DNA from: Sulfurovum sp.
GTDB taxonomy: Bacteria > Campylobacterota > Campylobacteria > Campylobacterales > Sulfurovaceae
NCBI GenBank assembly: GCA_026193735.1
Contig: JAPHUJ010000129.1
Location: forward strand, 1 to 14,572
Direction: 5' to 3'
Length of the DNA stretch: 14,572 nt
The notes under the pieces are model-generated. The model ran no database searches. It was not told the origin of the DNA and was given only the letters and a program-made list of their open reading frames with translations. The position numbers were made by a program, and so were the translations under genes. Shown here piece by piece: positions 6,827-14,070 of the stretch (within the stretch, counting starts at the first letter, position 1; the number at the start of each line of letters is the position of its first letter).

Positions 6827-7594
6827 ATGATAACAACACAACTTATAGCCATAGTCAAAGAGTGTCGTGAACTTTTTTTAGAAGGATATCACGCAGACAA
6901 AAATGTCAAGTTTAAAGGCACAGTCGATCTTGTCACCGAGTATGATATCGCTGTGGAAAAACGTCTTACAGAGAATCTGCAAAAAGCATTTCCAAAGTTT
7001 ACCGTCGTGGGTGAAGAGAACACAAAAGAGATGATCCATCCCCAAAAAGCCATCTACGTCGACCCCATTGACGGCACGACGAACTTTGTCCATGAATTGC
7101 CCTTTTGTGCTATGTCAGTAGGCATGTGGGAAGACGGACAGCCCCTTGCAGGGGTGGTTTACAATCCTGTACTGGATGAGTGCTTCACTGCCGAGCGTGG
7201 AAAAGGGGCATTTTTAAACGGGGAAAAGATCAGCGTTTCCAAGCAGACGAACTTTCAACAGTCTCTGATAGCCACCGGATTTCCTTATACAAAAGTAGAA
7301 AAAGGAAAAGACTACGAGTGGGTAGTTAAGACCATCGCTAAGATGCTCCCCGTGACAAGAGATGTCCGAAGACTGGGTGCTGCTTCCATAGATCTGTGCT
7401 ATGTGGCATGCGGCAAGCTTGACGCCTACTACGAATGCAATCTCAAACCGTGGGATGTTGCTGCGGGTATACTCATCCTCCAAGAGGCAGGCGGAACGAT
7501 CTCCAACGAAAAAGAAGAAAGGTACAGCTTGGATGACCATATCATTGCATGCAGTAATACTTTCATACATGATGATCTATTGGGGTATATATAG
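6827..7594 (+). CDS. Inositol monophosphatase family protein (SuhB-like)
   Basis: A 255-residue cytoplasmic Mg2+-dependent phosphatase of the IMPase/SuhB/CysQ superfamily, hydrolysing sugar or inositol phosphates or related phosphomonoesters. All metal-site motifs are present: VGEE (61-64), DPIDGTTNF (79-87, with D79 and D82) and KPWDVAAG (207-214, with D210). Length and order match the family. The N-terminal helix starts directly at the ATG, in keeping with other members, but there is no visible ribosome-binding site; a TACAAT box lies just upstream. It is a lone plus-strand gene between the two minus-strand lipid units and converges on fadJ with a 36-base gap and no clear terminator. The substrate cannot be told from sequence; inositol phosphatase, fructose bisphosphatase or 3'-phosphoadenosine phosphatase activity are all possible. 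Confidence 0.9.
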   Translation: MITTQLIAIVKECRELFLEGYHADKNVKFKGTVDLVTEYDIAVEKRLTENLQKAFPKFTVVGEENTKEMIHPQKAIYVDPIDGTTNFVHELPFCAMSVGMWEDGQPLAGVVYNPVLDECFTAERGKGAFLNGEKISVSKQTNFQQSLIATGFPYTKVEKGKDYEWVVKTIAKMLPVTRDVRRLGAASIDLCYVACGKLDAYYECNLKPWDVAAGILILQEAGGTISNEKEERYSLDDHIIACSNTFIHDDLLGYI

Positions 7595-7630
7595 AAAAAG
7601 CAAACAGGTTACGTTTCCTCGTACTCCTAA

Positions 7631-9757
7631 TTATTCATCATAAAATGTTTTACCATTTTCTGCCATCTCCACTAGGGATTTCACAGGGGTAAAACGTTCT
7701 CCATATTTTTCCTCTAAAAGTTTAAGTCGTGCTACAACATTGGATAACCCCTCACCATCCGCATAGCGTAAAAGCCCTCCTCTGAAAGCAGGGAAACCTG
7801 TACCCATAACCATTGCCATGTCGAGGTATCGGGCATTAGCTACTACACCCTCTTCCAAACAACGTGCCGCTTCGTTGACCATGATGAGTATGGTTCTGTC
7901 TTGGATGGGGGCGTCATCTAACACAGCATGGTTCGTATGTAATTCATGGATGTGTTCATTGTGAAATTTATCTTTGCCTTTGTGCGTGTAAAAACCTGTT
8001 CCCGTTTTTTTGCCAAGCCACTCATTTTGGGTCATTTGCATAAGCACTTTTGAGGGCTTCATACGCTCTCCATATGCTTCATAGAGTATGGTTGAAACTT
8101 TCTCACCTATGTCTATACCTACTTCATCTGCCAAGGTAAAAGGACCCATAGGCATACCAAAATGGGTTAAGAGCTCATCGATATGTTCTATGTTTTCACC
8201 CTCATCAAACATTTTGGCCGCCTCATTGAGGTAAGGCATGAGTATTCTATTGACCAAAAATCCTGCACATTCACTTACTTTTATAGGGATTTTACTAAGC
8301 CTCTTAGCCAACTTCACCACCGTAGCAATGGTCTCATCACTTGTCTTCTCACCTGCGATGACTTCTACTAGTGGCATCTTTTGTACAGGGTTAAAAAAGT
8401 GCATCCCTACAAAACGTTCCGGATGAAAGCTCTCTTTAACCAACTCAGTAATCTCCAAAGAAGAAGTATTGGTTGCGATGATGGTATGCTCACTAACCGT
8501 GGCTTCTAAAGTTTCATATATTTTCTTTTTAACAGCAGGGTCTTCATTCACTGCTTCAATGACTATGTCTGTCTGCGTTAAACCTTGCATATCAATCGTA
8601 TAGGTCACTCTGTCCATCTTCAAGCCTATCTCTCGGTCTGTTAGCCGCCCTCTTCTCTTGATACGCTCAAAACTCTGCATCATCTTTGCCATCGCTTGTG
8701 CAATGCTGTGCATACTCCTTTCGCCCACCCTAACCGGAATGTCTTTATATGCAAGTACCCATGCAATGCCAGAGCCCATCGTACCTACACCGATGACTGC
8801 TGCACTTTTTATCTCTTTTGCTTCTGCTTTTGAAAAACTTTCTTTTTTCAATTTTTCAGAGGTAAAAAAGAGTTCTATGAGATTTTTAGATATCTGAGAT
8901 GTGGCAAGCGGTTCAAAGACTTCGAGTTCTATTTTCAACCCTTCTTCCAAAGACATGGTCAGTGTCTCTTCAAGTACATCTATGGCTTTAAGAGGTGCAG
9001 GGTAATGCCCTGCTGTTTGCTTCAACACTTCTTTTCTTGCCATTTTCACGATGAGCATCTTTACAGGTGCAAACATTTCATACCATCTAATACCTTTACG
9101 TAGTTTTGCGACTTTAGCTTCAAGCGTACCTGCAAGTATCTCTTTAGAAAACTCCTCTTTCTTGAAACCTAGATACCCACTGGGCACAGAAGCATCTACC
9201 AGTCCTAAACTGAGTGCTTTGTCCCCTTTAAGCCGTTTGGATGCAGTTATAAGTTCTATGGATTTGCTAAACCCTACCAAAAGTGGCAGTCTTTGCGTGC
9301 CACCTAAACCGGGTATTATGCCTAAACTCACCTCAACCAGCCCTATACGAGTATGTGCATCATTGGTAGCCACACGATAATCACAGGCAAGTGCAAGTTC
9401 CAAGCCTCCGCCCAAACATGCTCCGTCTATTATGGCAACTGTAGGAAATGGTAAGTTTTCAAGTTGGTTAAATATCTCTTGTCCGTGTCGTAACTTGTCT
9501 ACTGTTTCACTGGTATTTTTAAATGCTTTGATCTCTTTGATATCTGCACCGGCTATGAAGATGTGTTCTTTGGCACTCTCTATAAAAAGTGCTTTGATGC
9601 TCATGTTATCATGCATCTGGGTGATCTGTTGCTCCAACTCATAGAGTGCATCAAAACACAATACATTGACTTCAGAGTCAGGTGTGTCGAAAGTCAACGT
9701 TGCAATGCCTCTTTCGTCCATGGTTCGGTTAAAGTATTTTATCTGTACATCATTCAT
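7631..9757 (-). CDS. fadJ: FadJ-type bifunctional enoyl-CoA hydratase / 3-hydroxyacyl-CoA dehydrogenase
   Basis: A 708-residue alpha subunit of the fatty-acid oxidation complex (E. coli FadJ is 714), performing hydration of enoyl-CoA and NAD-dependent oxidation of the 3-hydroxyacyl-CoA. The N-terminal crotonase domain has the oxyanion region IAGADIKEI (68-76) and both catalytic glutamates, E120 in GGGLELALAC and E142 in GLVEVSLGIIPG. The dehydrogenase half has the Rossmann motif GVGTMG (323-328), H453 in GMHFFNP and E465 in LVEVI. I place the start at 9757, where the ATG shares one base with the thiolase TGA and GGAGG lies at 9766-9770. An in-frame ATG at 9805 would add 16 residues but sits inside the thiolase gene. 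It is the last gene of the ligase-thiolase-hydratase unit. FadB is the alternative name; the FadI-type partner favours FadJ. Confidence 0.93.
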   Translation of the reverse strand: MNDVQIKYFNRTMDERGIATLTFDTPDSEVNVLCFDALYELEQQITQMHDNMSIKALFIESAKEHIFIAGADIKEIKAFKNTSETVDKLRHGQEIFNQLENLPFPTVAIIDGACLGGGLELALACDYRVATNDAHTRIGLVEVSLGIIPGLGGTQRLPLLVGFSKSIELITASKRLKGDKALSLGLVDASVPSGYLGFKKEEFSKEILAGTLEAKVAKLRKGIRWYEMFAPVKMLIVKMARKEVLKQTAGHYPAPLKAIDVLEETLTMSLEEGLKIELEVFEPLATSQISKNLIELFFTSEKLKKESFSKAEAKEIKSAAVIGVGTMGSGIAWVLAYKDIPVRVGERSMHSIAQAMAKMMQSFERIKRRGRLTDREIGLKMDRVTYTIDMQGLTQTDIVIEAVNEDPAVKKKIYETLEATVSEHTIIATNTSSLEITELVKESFHPERFVGMHFFNPVQKMPLVEVIAGEKTSDETIATVVKLAKRLSKIPIKVSECAGFLVNRILMPYLNEAAKMFDEGENIEHIDELLTHFGMPMGPFTLADEVGIDIGEKVSTILYEAYGERMKPSKVLMQMTQNEWLGKKTGTGFYTHKGKDKFHNEHIHELHTNHAVLDDAPIQDRTILIMVNEAARCLEEGVVANARYLDMAMVMGTGFPAFRGGLLRYADGEGLSNVVARLKLLEEKYGERFTPVKSLVEMAENGKTFYDE

Positions 9758-11049
9758 CACTTTACCTCCAATAGCAGTGCAGCACCCTGCCCACCACCTA
9801 TACATAAGGTTGCCAATCCTCGTTGTTGTTTACGAAGTCTCAGTTCATGCAACACGGTCAACACCAGTCTGGTACCTGTCATTCCCACAGGATGGCCTAA
9901 AGCTATAGCCCCGCCGTTGACATTGAGGATGTCTGGGTCTATGGCACCCACTGCTTTATCTTCGCCAAAATGTGTTTTTGCAAATTCTGGCGAGGCAAAG
10001 GCTTTCTCACAGGCGATGACCTGTGCTGAAAATGCTTCGTTAATTTCGACGATCTCTATGTCATCCATACTAAGCCCTGTTTGCTTAAAAAGTTTATGCG
10101 TAGCGAACACAGGTCCAAGTCCCATACGTTTAGGGTCAAGTCCTACATAGGCATAGTCACGCAGATACCCCAAAGGCTCCAAGCCACGTACTTTCGCTTC
10201 GCTCTCGCTCATCAGTACGACACCTGCTGCTGCATCTGTTATCTGTGAGGAGTTCCCCGCAGTGACTGTCCCGTTTTTTCTATCAAAGAAAGGTCTTAAC
10301 ACTGCCAATTTGGCTAAGGTTTGACTCTCTCTTATCCCATCATCATAGTCGAGGTATTTTCCTTCGTATTCATCATACACGATCGCCATACTCTCCAAAG
10401 CAAAACGCCCACTCTCTTTAGCTTTTTGTGCCTTTTGATGGCTGCGTAATGCAAAAGCATCTTGCTCTTCTCTAGAGATGCCAAAATCCTGTGCTAACAC
10501 TTCTGCTGTACTTCCCATAAGAAGCCCACTTACAGGATCAGTCAAACCAGACATAAGTCCTACAACAGGCTTAATGAAAGAGGGTTTAAAGCCAAGCATT
10601 GTTCGCATTTTATCAAGAACAGTTTTAGAGTCTGCGAGCTTGGAAAAAAGATCAGTCATTTTTTCACTGTATACCAATGGAATATTAGACATAGACTCTA
10701 CCCCGCCACATACATAGATCTTACCCTCACCTGCATATATGCGAGAGACGGCTGTAGTGATGGACTCCATACCTGAAGCACAGTTACGGTGTACCGTGAT
10801 TGCAGGCGTTGCTTCAGGAAAACCTGCGCGCAACGCGATGACTCTTGCGATATTCGCCGCATGGATGGGTTGTGCCACATTACCGATGATGACCTCGTCT
10901 ACTTTATCTACACCAACAAGAGACCGCATCATCAGTTCACGAAAAAGTATGGCACCTAGTTGATCGGCTTGTATCTTTTGAAACTTTCCACCTGCTCTTG
11001 CCATAGGAGTCCGTAATGCAGAGACAATGGCTATACGCTCTTTTTTCAT
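9757..11049 (-). CDS. fadI: FadI-type 3-ketoacyl-CoA thiolase
   Basis: A 430-residue thiolase (acetyl-CoA C-acyltransferase), cleaving 3-ketoacyl-CoA with CoA to acetyl-CoA and a shortened acyl-CoA; it is the beta subunit of the fatty-acid oxidation complex. The acylated nucleophile is C90 in HRNCASGME, followed by INEAF (336-340), H386 in ALGHPVG and C416 in LCIGGGQGAA. The long insert between about 125 and 180, ending MGSTAEVLAQDFGIS, and the 430-residue length fit FadI (436 in E. coli) better than the shorter FadA or the acetoacetyl-CoA thiolases. The start overlaps the ligase stop as ATGA and its own stop overlaps fadJ as TGATG, so the three genes are almost certainly translated from one message. 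Confidence 0.92.
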   Translation of the reverse strand: MKKERIAIVSALRTPMARAGGKFQKIQADQLGAILFRELMMRSLVGVDKVDEVIIGNVAQPIHAANIARVIALRAGFPEATPAITVHRNCASGMESITTAVSRIYAGEGKIYVCGGVESMSNIPLVYSEKMTDLFSKLADSKTVLDKMRTMLGFKPSFIKPVVGLMSGLTDPVSGLLMGSTAEVLAQDFGISREEQDAFALRSHQKAQKAKESGRFALESMAIVYDEYEGKYLDYDDGIRESQTLAKLAVLRPFFDRKNGTVTAGNSSQITDAAAGVVLMSESEAKVRGLEPLGYLRDYAYVGLDPKRMGLGPVFATHKLFKQTGLSMDDIEIVEINEAFSAQVIACEKAFASPEFAKTHFGEDKAVGAIDPDILNVNGGAIALGHPVGMTGTRLVLTVLHELRLRKQQRGLATLCIGGGQGAALLLEVK

Positions 11050-12794
11050 ACATGATCCTTATACATTTTGGCTATTTCTTCACTGTACTGTTCCATCAAA
11101 TGTTTTTTTGCCAGTTTCATAGAAGGGGTTAACTGCCCTTCTTCTATTTTGAGATGATCTGATATCACTGTAAAATATCGTACTTTTTCCCAGTGATTTA
11201 GTTTTGTATTAATTTTGGCTATGAACTTTTCTGTCATCATTTTAAACTTCTCTGACTTCAGGGCTTTTCTAGGTGTACTTTTCATCTGTGTTGCCAAACG
11301 TCCCAAAAAATCATGCTCCACAAAAAGTAAAGCCACTACATAAGGTTTACCTTCACCCACAATAAGTGCATGTTCAAACCAGCCATTACTCACTAACTCT
11401 TGTTCTATGTACACAGAAGATACATACTCACCCGTAGAAGTTTTAAACAGTTCATCTTTACGTCCCGTTATACTTATGTAGCCTTCATCATCCATAGAAG
11501 CCAAGTCTCCTGTATGTAACCAACCATCACTGTCGATAGCTTCATTTGTAGCTTTCACATCATTATGATATCCATGCATTATATTCGCACCCTTGGCTAG
11601 TAACTCACCCTCATTTGAAATTTTGACTTCCACTCCCGGAAATGCTTTACCGCAGGTGCCTATTTTATTATATTGAGGTGTATTAGAACAGATCACAGGA
11701 CTGGACTCTGTTTGACCATAGCCCTGATAGATAGGCATACCGATGTTCAGGTAAAACCTGTACAACATATCTGAAAGTGCTGCACCCCCGCTAATCAGCG
11801 TGGGAATTCTGGACCCTAGTGCAGCACGGAGTTTTCTGTACACAAGTTTGTCTAAGATAGCATCAAGAAATGAATCTTTAGAAAATGGGTCTTTACTTGT
11901 TGCACGATAAAATGCAAACCTTACAAGCCTTTTTTTAATGAAGTTTCCTTCCATGGCTTTAAGTTTCATTTTGAAAAAGACTTTTTCCAGCAACCTTGGA
12001 ACCACCGTCATCACTGTAGGATTGACCTCTTTAAGTAGTAGCCCTACATTTTTTACATTATCTGCGAAATACACACTTAACTCTCTAGAGAGATAAAAGT
12101 GCATCACCATACGCTCAAAAATATGTGCCAGTGGCAAAAAAGAAAAAGCAATATCTGTCTCTTTATAAAAATGATAATTCTTTGCTGTAGCATGTATCTG
12201 GGAGATAAGATTCCTATGGGTAAGCTCCACACCTTTAGGTATGCCGGAAGTCCCGGAAGTATACACAATGGTCGCTATATCATCAGGTGTTATCTGATAA
12301 ATAAGTGTTCCAAAAACAGAAGGCACTGCCTCATCTATATTTTTACCCTGAGAAACGAACTCAGACAAAGTATGGTAACCAGGAATATGTTCCCCCAGGT
12401 AAATAACCTCTACATTTTTACTTGCACTATGTATTATATTTTCTTGTGCTTTGTCTTCTATAAAGGCTGCATGTATTGTTGCATCTAATATCTGGTAGTG
12501 AAGATTTTTTGAAGATATATTGGTAAAAAGAGGTACAGAGACAGAGCCGCAGAGCATTAATGCATAGTCAAGCATAAGCCAATAAGGTGAAGATGAGATC
12601 GCTACAGCTACCTGCTTGCCTTTCCAGCCTTTTTGATAAAAAGCCAGAGCAAGATAACGTACAGTGCGAAGAAACTCTTCTTTTGAAAAATTTTTATATC
12701 CATCCTTAATACGATGATGTAAAAAGTCTTCTGTAGAAGGCTGTTCTTCCAAATAACGGTAAAGTTCCCCGAAATGGATAAAATGACTGTACAT
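11046..12794 (-). CDS. Long-chain acyl-CoA synthetase (AMP-forming fatty-acid CoA ligase)
   Basis: A 582-residue member of the ANL adenylate-forming family, close to the FAA1/COG1022 type of long-chain acyl-CoA synthetases. It activates fatty acids with ATP and CoA, the entry step for beta-oxidation or for lipid synthesis from free acids. The P-loop YTSGTSGIPKG spans 178-188, GYGQTE 358-363 and HTGD 427-430, and GRKDELFKTSTGEYVSS (444-460) is the hinge and linker region. The end carries QLTPSMK (554-560), where K560 is the likely catalytic lysine position. There is no membrane span or signal peptide. AGGAG five bases before the ATG at 12794 fixes the start. It is the first gene of the unit; candidate operator repeats lie 45-66 bases upstream. 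fadD would be the functional name, but it is not a close FadD look-alike, so I leave the symbol empty. Confidence 0.9.
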   Translation of the reverse strand: MYSHFIHFGELYRYLEEQPSTEDFLHHRIKDGYKNFSKEEFLRTVRYLALAFYQKGWKGKQVAVAISSSPYWLMLDYALMLCGSVSVPLFTNISSKNLHYQILDATIHAAFIEDKAQENIIHSASKNVEVIYLGEHIPGYHTLSEFVSQGKNIDEAVPSVFGTLIYQITPDDIATIVYTSGTSGIPKGVELTHRNLISQIHATAKNYHFYKETDIAFSFLPLAHIFERMVMHFYLSRELSVYFADNVKNVGLLLKEVNPTVMTVVPRLLEKVFFKMKLKAMEGNFIKKRLVRFAFYRATSKDPFSKDSFLDAILDKLVYRKLRAALGSRIPTLISGGAALSDMLYRFYLNIGMPIYQGYGQTESSPVICSNTPQYNKIGTCGKAFPGVEVKISNEGELLAKGANIMHGYHNDVKATNEAIDSDGWLHTGDLASMDDEGYISITGRKDELFKTSTGEYVSSVYIEQELVSNGWFEHALIVGEGKPYVVALLFVEHDFLGRLATQMKSTPRKALKSEKFKMMTEKFIAKINTKLNHWEKVRYFTVISDHLKIEEGQLTPSMKLAKKHLMEQYSEEIAKMYKDHV

Positions 12795-12824
12795 ACTATC
12801 TCCTTTTAAAAAGCGAAACGAGAG

Positions 12825-12830
12825 AGTATA
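12825..12830 (-). promoter_or_regulatory. Candidate -10 box for the ligase-thiolase-fadJ unit
   Basis: On the minus strand this reads TATACT, preceded by TTT, about 30 bases before the ligase ATG. The expected -35 position falls in the 11-bp tandem repeat at 12839-12860. The same string TATACTCTC occurs upstream of yaeQ. Confidence 0.35.
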
Positions 12831-12838
12831 AAATAAAC

Positions 12839-12860
12839 GTGTGCATTATGTGTGCATTAT
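12839..12860. repeat. Exact 11-bp tandem repeat between divergent genes, candidate operator
   Basis: GTGTGCATTAT occurs twice in immediate succession (12839-12849 and 12850-12860). The 11-base period is about one helical turn, so both copies face the same side of the DNA. It lies in the 106-base gap between the ligase gene (-) and the 101-residue gene (+), where it would overlap the -35 regions of both promoters (TATACT on minus at 12825-12830; TATGCT on plus at 12863-12868). A GCAT/ATGC inverted repeat (12854-12857 and 12864-12867) adjoins it. The repeat itself is certain; the operator role is inferred. Confidence 0.6.
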
Positions 12861-12900
12861 TTTATGCTAAACTACTATGAAATAAATATGGATAAGAAAC

Positions 12901-13206
12901 ATGAAAAAAACAGAAATTATAGAAACACTTAAAGCCCACTACGACAGAGAAACACGAAAACAACTTGTAAAAAGTATCTTACAGAATGAGAAACAGGAAG
13001 ATGAAACTGATTACAAGATCATCAACCAGATATTTTCTTACGTACTCAAAGAACTGGACTGGAACTTTGCAAAGAATACCAAAGAGTGGGACAATACACC
13101 TCTGGATATCATGGAAGATGTCTTTCCTCAGATAGAGTCAACCAAATGGTATAAGGAACAGATACTTACTGCCAAGAAAATGATAGATGTACAGATAGGA
13201 AGTTGA
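12901..13206 (+). CDS. Small charged hypothetical protein
   Basis: A 101-residue protein I do not recognise. It is highly charged and looks mostly helical: a Lys/Glu-rich N-terminal stretch (1-38), a more hydrophobic helix IINQIFSYVLKELDW (40-54), then NTPLDIMEDVFPQIESTKW (65-83) and a final helix. No signal peptide or membrane span is seen. The ATG is preceded by GGATAAG at about six bases. It is divergent from the acyl-CoA ligase gene and shares the gap with the 11-bp tandem repeat, so the two may be regulated together. It has no visible DNA-binding helix-turn-helix, so I do not call it the regulator. Function unknown. Confidence 0.65.
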   Translation: MKKTEIIETLKAHYDRETRKQLVKSILQNEKQEDETDYKIINQIFSYVLKELDWNFAKNTKEWDNTPLDIMEDVFPQIESTKWYKEQILTAKKMIDVQIGS

Positions 13207-13254
13207 TCAAAATTCTTGTACATTCACTTTCACAAAAGACATTGTAATAAAAAA

Positions 13255-13263
13255 TAATATAAC
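13255..13263 (+). promoter_or_regulatory. Candidate -10 region for the mini CDGSH-like gene
   Basis: TAATATAAC contains the overlapping boxes TAATAT (13255-13260) and TATAAC (13258-13263), about 65 bases before the ATG at 13328. Upstream bases are A-rich and no clear -35 is visible. The predicted leader would contain the inverted repeats at 13267-13280 (ACTCA/TGAGT) and 13294-13313. Confidence 0.25.
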
Positions 13264-13293
13264 CGTACTCAAAAATGAGTTATTGGAAGTAAA

Positions 13294-13313
13294 ACAAATG
13301 ATATTGCATTTGT
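13294..13313. repeat. 7-bp inverted repeat upstream of the mini CDGSH-like gene
   Basis: ACAAATG (13294-13300) pairs exactly with CATTTGT (13307-13313) around six bases. A second perfect palindrome, TTTGTACAAA (13309-13318), overlaps its right arm and touches the ribosome-binding site. TTGTACA also occurs at 13216-13222. It may be an operator or a leader hairpin controlling translation of the 32-codon gene. Confidence 0.5.
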
Positions 13314-13327
13314 ACAAAGGTGAGAAG

Positions 13328-13426
13328 ATGAAAGACTTAACTGCCGAATCCCCCTCTTATCTCTGCCGTTATAGTCATTATAAAAATAAGCCATACTGTG
13401 ATTATTCTCATGCTGAAGGACACTGA
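13328..13426 (+). CDS. 32-residue protein with a degenerate CDGSH iron-sulfur motif
   Basis: A 32-codon gene with a good ribosome-binding site (AAAGGTGAG, ending four to five bases before the ATG). Residues 13-28 align without gaps to the CDGSH signature C-x-C-x2-[ST]-x3-P-x-C-D-G-[SAT]-H. Present are C13, P22, C24, D25, S27 and H28, together with the NKP that often precedes the third Cys. Replaced by Tyr are the second Cys (Y15), the Ser/Thr (Y18) and the Gly (Y26). Canonical CDGSH proteins hold a [2Fe-2S] cluster with three Cys and one His, so one ligand is missing here; H17 might compensate. It could be a cluster protein with altered ligation, a zinc or iron binder, or a decaying remnant. 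The reading frame is intact. It stands between a hypothetical gene and yaeQ with no obvious partner. Confidence 0.55.
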   Translation: MKDLTAESPSYLCRYSHYKNKPYCDYSHAEGH

Positions 13427-13452
13427 GATGATGAAGCCTGATTATTTAGAAC

Positions 13453-13995
13453 TCATGCCTTACTATCCATCCAAATCTTTTCTCTCACCACTATACTGTG
13501 TTCTTCATCTATCAGAGTAAGCTCATTATCAGAGACATTTGCCTGTAGAGACATTGCACGTTTTGCAAGTAGCTCTATATTCCCATCGATATCGAGATGC
13601 ACCACTTTAAGGTTGGAAAAACGTGTAAGAGATGTTTCTATTTGTTTCCACCAAGATGTCGCCATACCTTCCTGATACGTGTATATGATCACCTTCTCAG
13701 AACGGCCACAAGCCTTTTTGATACGTTTTTCATCAGGTTGACCCAAATCTATCCATAGTTCGATGTCACCGCCTAAAGACTTTTGCCATAGATCAGGTTC
13801 ATCATCTTGCGATATGCCTTTACAAAATTCCAAGTCTTCATTGGCATTGAGTATGAAGGCCACCAATCGTATCATGAGACGCAAGTCAGTTTCTGAAGGA
13901 TGTTGAGCCATCGTTAGATTATGCTCTGCATAATAATGCTTGTCCATATTTGCAATGTTTAGTAACGCTTTGTATATGGTTGCTTTGGTAGCCAT
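13453..13995 (-). CDS. yaeQ: YaeQ family protein
   Basis: A 180-residue protein matching YaeQ (about 181 residues in E. coli) along its whole length. Diagnostic stretches are KATIYKALLNIANMDKHYY (4-22), HPSETDLRLMIRL (32-44), DDEPDLW (64-70), DIELWIDLGQPDEKRIKKACG (77-97) and VIIYTY (102-107). The family has a PD-(D/E)xK nuclease-like fold, and the acidic residues around 65-80 with K90/K93-94 lie in the expected region, but no biochemical function is established. It is cytoplasmic. The ATG is preceded by AAGGAA at five bases, and TATACT at 14022-14027 (minus) is a candidate -10 box. It converges on the mini CDGSH-like gene with a 26-base gap and is divergent from the downstream esterase. Confidence 0.93.
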   Translation of the reverse strand: MATKATIYKALLNIANMDKHYYAEHNLTMAQHPSETDLRLMIRLVAFILNANEDLEFCKGISQDDEPDLWQKSLGGDIELWIDLGQPDEKRIKKACGRSEKVIIYTYQEGMATSWWKQIETSLTRFSNLKVVHLDIDGNIELLAKRAMSLQANVSDNELTLIDEEHSIVVREKIWMDSKA

Positions 13996-14021
13996 AATGT
14001 TCCTTATATTCTATCTTTGAG

Positions 14022-14027
14022 AGTATA
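14022..14027 (-). promoter_or_regulatory. Candidate -10 box for yaeQ
   Basis: On the minus strand this reads TATACT within GATATACTCTC, about 27 bases upstream of the yaeQ ATG. No clear -35 is seen. Confidence 0.3.
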
Positions 14028-14059
14028 TCCAAATGATTAATACTATAATATAAATCTTG

Positions 14060-14065
14060 TATAAT
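14060..14065 (+). promoter_or_regulatory. Candidate -10 box for the terminal esterase gene
   Basis: A perfect TATAAT ends five bases before the ATG at 14071, and another (14044-14049) lies 16 bases further upstream. No clear Shine-Dalgarno sequence precedes the ATG. Transcription from the first would give a very short leader, from the second a leaderless message. Confidence 0.35.
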
Positions 14066-14070
14066 AAGTG

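Noticed and set aside
7595..7630. Possible terminator between the convergent phosphatase and fadJ genes (AAAC/GTTT arms)
   Set aside because: Only four base pairs with a seven-base loop; too weak to call.
9563..10150. 195-codon plus-strand frame across the fadJ/fadI junction
   Set aside because: Opposite two clearly real genes; its sequence mirrors their conserved regions and shows no domain of its own.
12099..12488. 129-codon plus-strand frame inside the acyl-CoA ligase
   Set aside because: Antisense to conserved ligase motifs including the P-loop region; Cys/Ile/Tyr-rich sequence with no recognisable features.
12901..13206. The 101-residue protein as the transcriptional regulator of the lipid operon
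   Set aside because: Its divergent position beside the repeat is tempting, but no helix-turn-helix, ribbon-helix-helix or other DNA-binding pattern is visible in it.
13428..13523. 31-codon plus-strand frame (ATG ATG) directly after the mini CDGSH-like gene
   Set aside because: It runs mostly through the 3' end of yaeQ in antisense, lacks a good ribosome-binding site, and shows no recognisable pattern.
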